A DNA stretch of 7,655 nt from an uncultured Bdellovibrio sp. Lineage in GTDB: Bacteria > Bdellovibrionota > Bdellovibrionia > Bdellovibrionales > Bdellovibrionaceae. Position 1 is the stretch's first letter. Each line of letters begins with the position of its first letter. The position numbers and the translations under genes were made by a program. The notes beneath the pieces were generated by a model. That model saw only the letters and a program-made list of their open reading frames with translations. It was not told where the DNA came from and ran no database searches. Below are positions 5,638-7,655 of this stretch, piece by piece. The stretch lies in the NCBI GenBank assembly GCA_946482355.1, contig CAMLRE010000091.1:1-7655 (forward strand). Reading direction: 5' to 3'.

Positions 5638-6410
5638 TTTACTTCTTCTAAAAAGTTTTTGGCCGCTACGAAAGAACGTTTGTCGGCTAATTCATTATAG
5701 GCCGCGCCTTTAGAGATGTCGTTACCGGCTTCTTTGTGTGTGAAAGAGTGAACCGCATTTGCATATTCAGTTAATTGATAATCAACTTTGGCATCATTCA
5801 TTTCTTTTTGAAAAGCCGCTACTTCTTCTGGTGGAACATTTGGGTCAATCGCGCCGTGAAGAACTAATAGTTTAGCTTTGATGTTTTTAGCGTCTTCTGG
5901 TGTTGGTGAACTTAACCCGCCATGAAAGCTAACTACACCTTTAAGGGGTAAACCCATACGTGCGCCTTCAAGAGCCGCTGTTCCTCCGAAGCAATAACCC
6001 GTAGCAGAGATTTTATCGCTTACAACGTACTTTGATTTTGCTAATTCATCATACGCAGCTTTTACACGTGAGCGCATAAGTTTGCGATCACCTTTGTACT
6101 TACCTGCTTGTGCGCCAGCTTCTTTGTTATCTTTCGGGCGAACACCTTTACCGTACACATCCGCTACAAAAGCGACGTAACCCATTTCGGCTAACTGCTC
6201 GGCGCGCATTTGCACGTAAGGGCCCACACCCTTCCAGTCGTGAAATACCACAACACCTGGGCCTTTTTTATTTTTTAATTTAGCAGAATCTACAACTAAC
6301 AATCCTTCAAGAGTTGTATCTCCGTCTTTATACTCAACTTTTTCCACAGACACTTTGGCAAAAGAAGCCAAAGAAAATAAAAGGGTAACCACTAGATATA
6401 GGTGTTTCAT
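5625..6410 (-). CDS. Exported dienelactone hydrolase-family alpha/beta hydrolase
   Basis: This is a 261-residue hydrolase of the dienelactone hydrolase (DLH) family, which uses a Cys-Asp-His triad rather than Ser. The triad is visible: C140 in the nucleophile elbow GYCFGG, D189 in HGAIDPNVPPE and H221 in NAVHSF. E35 in LEG matches the active-site Glu of classical DLH. An N-terminal Sec signal peptide (MKHLYLVVTLLFSLASFA, cleavage near 18) indicates a periplasmic or secreted enzyme. The substrate is unknown, and a role in chloroaromatic breakdown is not implied. The start at 6410 is chosen over the in-frame ATG at 6437 because GGAGG lies 6 nt upstream and the signal peptide begins there. It lies 79 nt after the PRXL2-like gene on the same strand, so co-transcription is possible. 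Its 3' end overlaps the TrhA-like gene by 13 bp. Confidence 0.92.
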   Translation of the reverse strand: MKHLYLVVTLLFSLASFAKVSVEKVEYKDGDTTLEGLLVVDSAKLKNKKGPGVVVFHDWKGVGPYVQMRAEQLAEMGYVAFVADVYGKGVRPKDNKEAGAQAGKYKGDRKLMRSRVKAAYDELAKSKYVVSDKISATGYCFGGTAALEGARMGLPLKGVVSFHGGLSSPTPEDAKNIKAKLLVLHGAIDPNVPPEEVAAFQKEMNDAKVDYQLTEYANAVHSFTHKEAGNDISKGAAYNELADKRSFVAAKNFLEEVNQIK

Positions 6411-6416
6411 AAATTT

Positions 6417-6421
6417 CCTCC
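6417..6421 (-). promoter_or_regulatory. Ribosome binding site fixing the hydrolase start
   Basis: On the minus strand this reads GGAGG, 6 nt before the ATG at 6410 and inside the would-be N-terminal extension that starts at 6437. It supports the shorter protein with a clean signal peptide. Confidence 0.8.
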
Positions 6422-6489
6422 GAAATTTATTTTGCACTTACTTTTCCACAGGTGTGAAGTGATGAAATCGCAATGACGCTATTCGTGGG

Positions 6490-7089
6490 TTAACCGACGA
6501 CAATATCTTTACTTGGTGGATGGTCATCCATCGTCTGGCTTGTGTACTGGTATTTGATTTTACCACCAGCTTGAATCGCTAAAATTCCGCCAAGCTGCCA
6601 AACATTTCCAGAGCCTGTTTTTTTCATCGTATGAAAAATTGCCTGCGTGATAAATTCAGGGCGGGTGTGCATGTTTCCTGGATCAATCCAAAAACCACGT
6701 TTAAATCCGGCGGCATCAAAAGATTTTAAAGAAGGATCCGTAAAAATTCTGGCTTCCTGAAGATTAAACTGCTCTTTAAAACCCCGCATGAAATGAGGTG
6801 TGCCATTTCCGATGAAATAAATTTTTACACCTTTACGCTCAAAGCTTTCTTTATTTTCTAAAATTTGGCGAACATGAGCACGGCAAGCGTCACAGGCAAA
6901 GTGACGTAAAAAAATTAAAAGAACGGTGTCTTGTTTCCACAAATCACCAAGTAATGCGATCTGTTCGTTTTCATCCATGACATAGCACTTCGCTAAAGAC
7001 TGAATGTCGGCTCTGATCTTAGTGTCAGCCACAATCTGCAGGTTTCTATTTTTATTAAGTTCTTTAAGCTTTTGTTCGCCCGTATCCAT
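6490..7089 (-). CDS. PRXL2-like / AhpC-TSA_2 family thiol protein
   Basis: The 199-residue protein has a thioredoxin fold of the peroxiredoxin-like 2 type. The core reads TVLLIFLRHFACDACRAHV, with a C66-x2-C69 motif where AhpC proteins have T-x2-C. Downstream are YFIGNGTPHFM (about 91-101), IFTDPSLKSFDAAGFKRG (about 115-132) and GGILAIQAGGKIKYQY (about 167-182), the usual course of this family. No signal peptide is present, so it is probably cytoplasmic. The activity is likely thiol-disulfide or peroxide chemistry but is not established for most members. The start at 7089 is poorly supported. No Shine-Dalgarno sequence precedes it, and a weak TTGAAA/TAACCT promoter just upstream would leave an almost leaderless mRNA. 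Starts at GTG 7032 or ATG 6978 are possible but also lack ribosome sites. The DLH-family gene follows after 79 nt. Confidence 0.82.
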   Translation of the reverse strand: MDTGEQKLKELNKNRNLQIVADTKIRADIQSLAKCYVMDENEQIALLGDLWKQDTVLLIFLRHFACDACRAHVRQILENKESFERKGVKIYFIGNGTPHFMRGFKEQFNLQEARIFTDPSLKSFDAAGFKRGFWIDPGNMHTRPEFITQAIFHTMKKTGSGNVWQLGGILAIQAGGKIKYQYTSQTMDDHPPSKDIVVG

Positions 7090-7138
7090 CTATTTAAAAG
7101 GTTAACAAATGCCACTAATATTTCAACAGGTCTTAAGA

Positions 7139-7170
7139 ATAAAAAACCCAAGGTTTTTACGCCTTGGGTT
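7139..7170 (-). terminator. Intrinsic terminator of groEL
   Basis: On the minus strand AACCCAAGG, an 8-nt loop and CCTTGGGTT form a perfect nine-pair stem running into TTTTTT and then AT. It lies about 60 nt after the groEL stop and before the PRXL2-like gene. On the plus strand the hairpin is not followed by a T run, so it works in one direction. Confidence 0.9.
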
Positions 7171-7233
7171 CTTAAACTCATATTTGAATTTGGTTTACAG
7201 ACGTTGATGCAGTCTACGACTCGCCGTCCGCGA
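7171..7233 (-). other. groEL 3' untranslated region
   Basis: These 63 nt lie between the groEL stop and its terminator stem. I see no further gene or conserved element in them. Confidence 0.6.
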
Positions 7234-7655
7234 CTACATCATGCCGCCCATGCCACCCATACCGTGGTGATCGCCACCTGGCATAGCTGGAGCTTCTTTT
7301 TTCGGAGCTTCAGCGATCATTGTTTCAGTCGTTAACATTAACGAAGACACTGATGCTGCGTTTGTTAATGCGCAACGAACAACTTTTACCGGATCGATAA
7401 CGCCGTCTTTTAATAGATCAGTGTATTCATCAGAGTAAGCATTGTAACCGAAGCTTGAAGACTTATCTTGTAAGATGTTGTTTACAACGATAGCGCCATC
7501 TAAACCTGCGTTAGTCGCGATTTGACGGATAGGTTCTTCACAAGCACGTTTGATGATGTTTGCGCCGAATTTTTCTTCGTCGTTAAATTTGCCTTTAGCG
7601 ATTTGTTGAGAAGCGCGTAATAAAGCAGTACCACCACCAGCTACGATACCTTCTT
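7234..7655 (-). CDS. groEL: Chaperonin GroEL, C-terminal part (5' end outside window)
   Basis: About 140 C-terminal residues of the 60-kDa chaperonin are present. GroEL forms double heptameric rings that fold proteins with GroES and ATP. The fragment opens with [14 protein letters not shown], a hallmark of the lower equatorial/intermediate region. It continues with [31 protein letters not shown] and [21 protein letters not shown], all at their usual spacing. It ends in [15 protein letters not shown] and a TAG stop. The Gly-Gly-Met tail that lines the ring cavity is present, here preceded by two His. The frame is clean, with no sign of a break. The gene runs off the right edge, and groES, if it is in the usual place, would lie beyond. 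A strong terminator follows, so groEL ends its operon. Confidence 0.98.
   Translation of the reverse strand, partial: EGIVAGGGTALLRASQQIAKGKFNDEEKFGANIIKRACEEPIRQIATNAGLDGAIVVNNILQDKSSSFGYNAYSDEYTDLLKDGVIDPVKVVRCALTNAASVSSLMLTTETMIAEAPKKEAPAMPGGDHHGMGGMGGMM

Noticed and set aside
6411..6437. N-terminal extension of the hydrolase from ATG 6437
   Set aside because: The GGAGG site for the ATG at 6410 lies inside this stretch, and the signal peptide starts at 6410.
6430..6465. CACA-GG-TGTG inverted repeat upstream of the hydrolase as an operator
   Set aside because: Arms are only 4 bp and the flanks do not extend the symmetry, so chance is sufficient.
7072..7335. Plus-strand open frame of 87 codons opposite the groEL end
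   Set aside because: It runs antisense through the PRXL2 start, the groEL terminator and the groEL tail, and its translation is low-complexity with no family resemblance.

Overview
The window reads as bacterial chromosome of moderate to low GC, coding for almost its whole length. The gene set (AhpC/AhpF, GroEL, a phosphorelay pair, secreted proteins with plain Sec signal peptides, a small outer-membrane beta-barrel) indicates a Gram-negative organism. The strong GGAGG ribosome sites, A/T-ending codons and types of genes would suit a low-GC Bdellovibrio-like predator (Bdellovibrionota). That placement is an inference from style, not from a marker gene. I see no mobile element, CRISPR array, tRNA or rRNA.

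Layout. (1) Positions 1-1949, + strand: the 3' part of a sensor histidine kinase, then an HPt-receiver-receiver protein whose first receiver has lost its phosphoacceptor Asp. (2) 1946-2443, - strand: a small secreted beta-barrel protein, convergent with the phosphorelay gene and sharing the bases of the two stop codons. (3) 2444-2751: an AT-rich divergent intergenic region with a perfect match to the OxyR half-operator consensus, a second weaker copy next to a plausible sigma70-type promoter, and a separate 7-1-7 palindrome. (4) 2752-5637, + strand: ahpC, an internal hairpin that probably acts as attenuator, ahpF, and a hemolysin III/TrhA-family membrane protein whose only reasonable start codon is AUU. 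(5) 5625-7089, - strand: an exported dienelactone-hydrolase-family protein and, upstream of it, a PRXL2-like (AhpC-TSA_2) thiol protein. (6) 7139-7655, - strand: the C-terminal part of groEL with a clear intrinsic terminator.

How the parts fit: ahpC and ahpF encode the two halves of an NADH-dependent alkyl hydroperoxide reductase, and the control region in front of ahpC looks like a peroxide-responsive one. A second thioredoxin-fold redox protein and the chaperonin lie close by, so 2.6-7.7 kb has a stress-response theme. The kinase and HPt-receiver protein probably form one phosphorelay, whose target is not visible here.

No wholly new system is evident. The points most worth checking are the AUU start of the TrhA-like gene, the pseudo-receiver, the OxyR-like tandem site with unusual 30-bp spacing, and the ahpC/ahpF attenuator.
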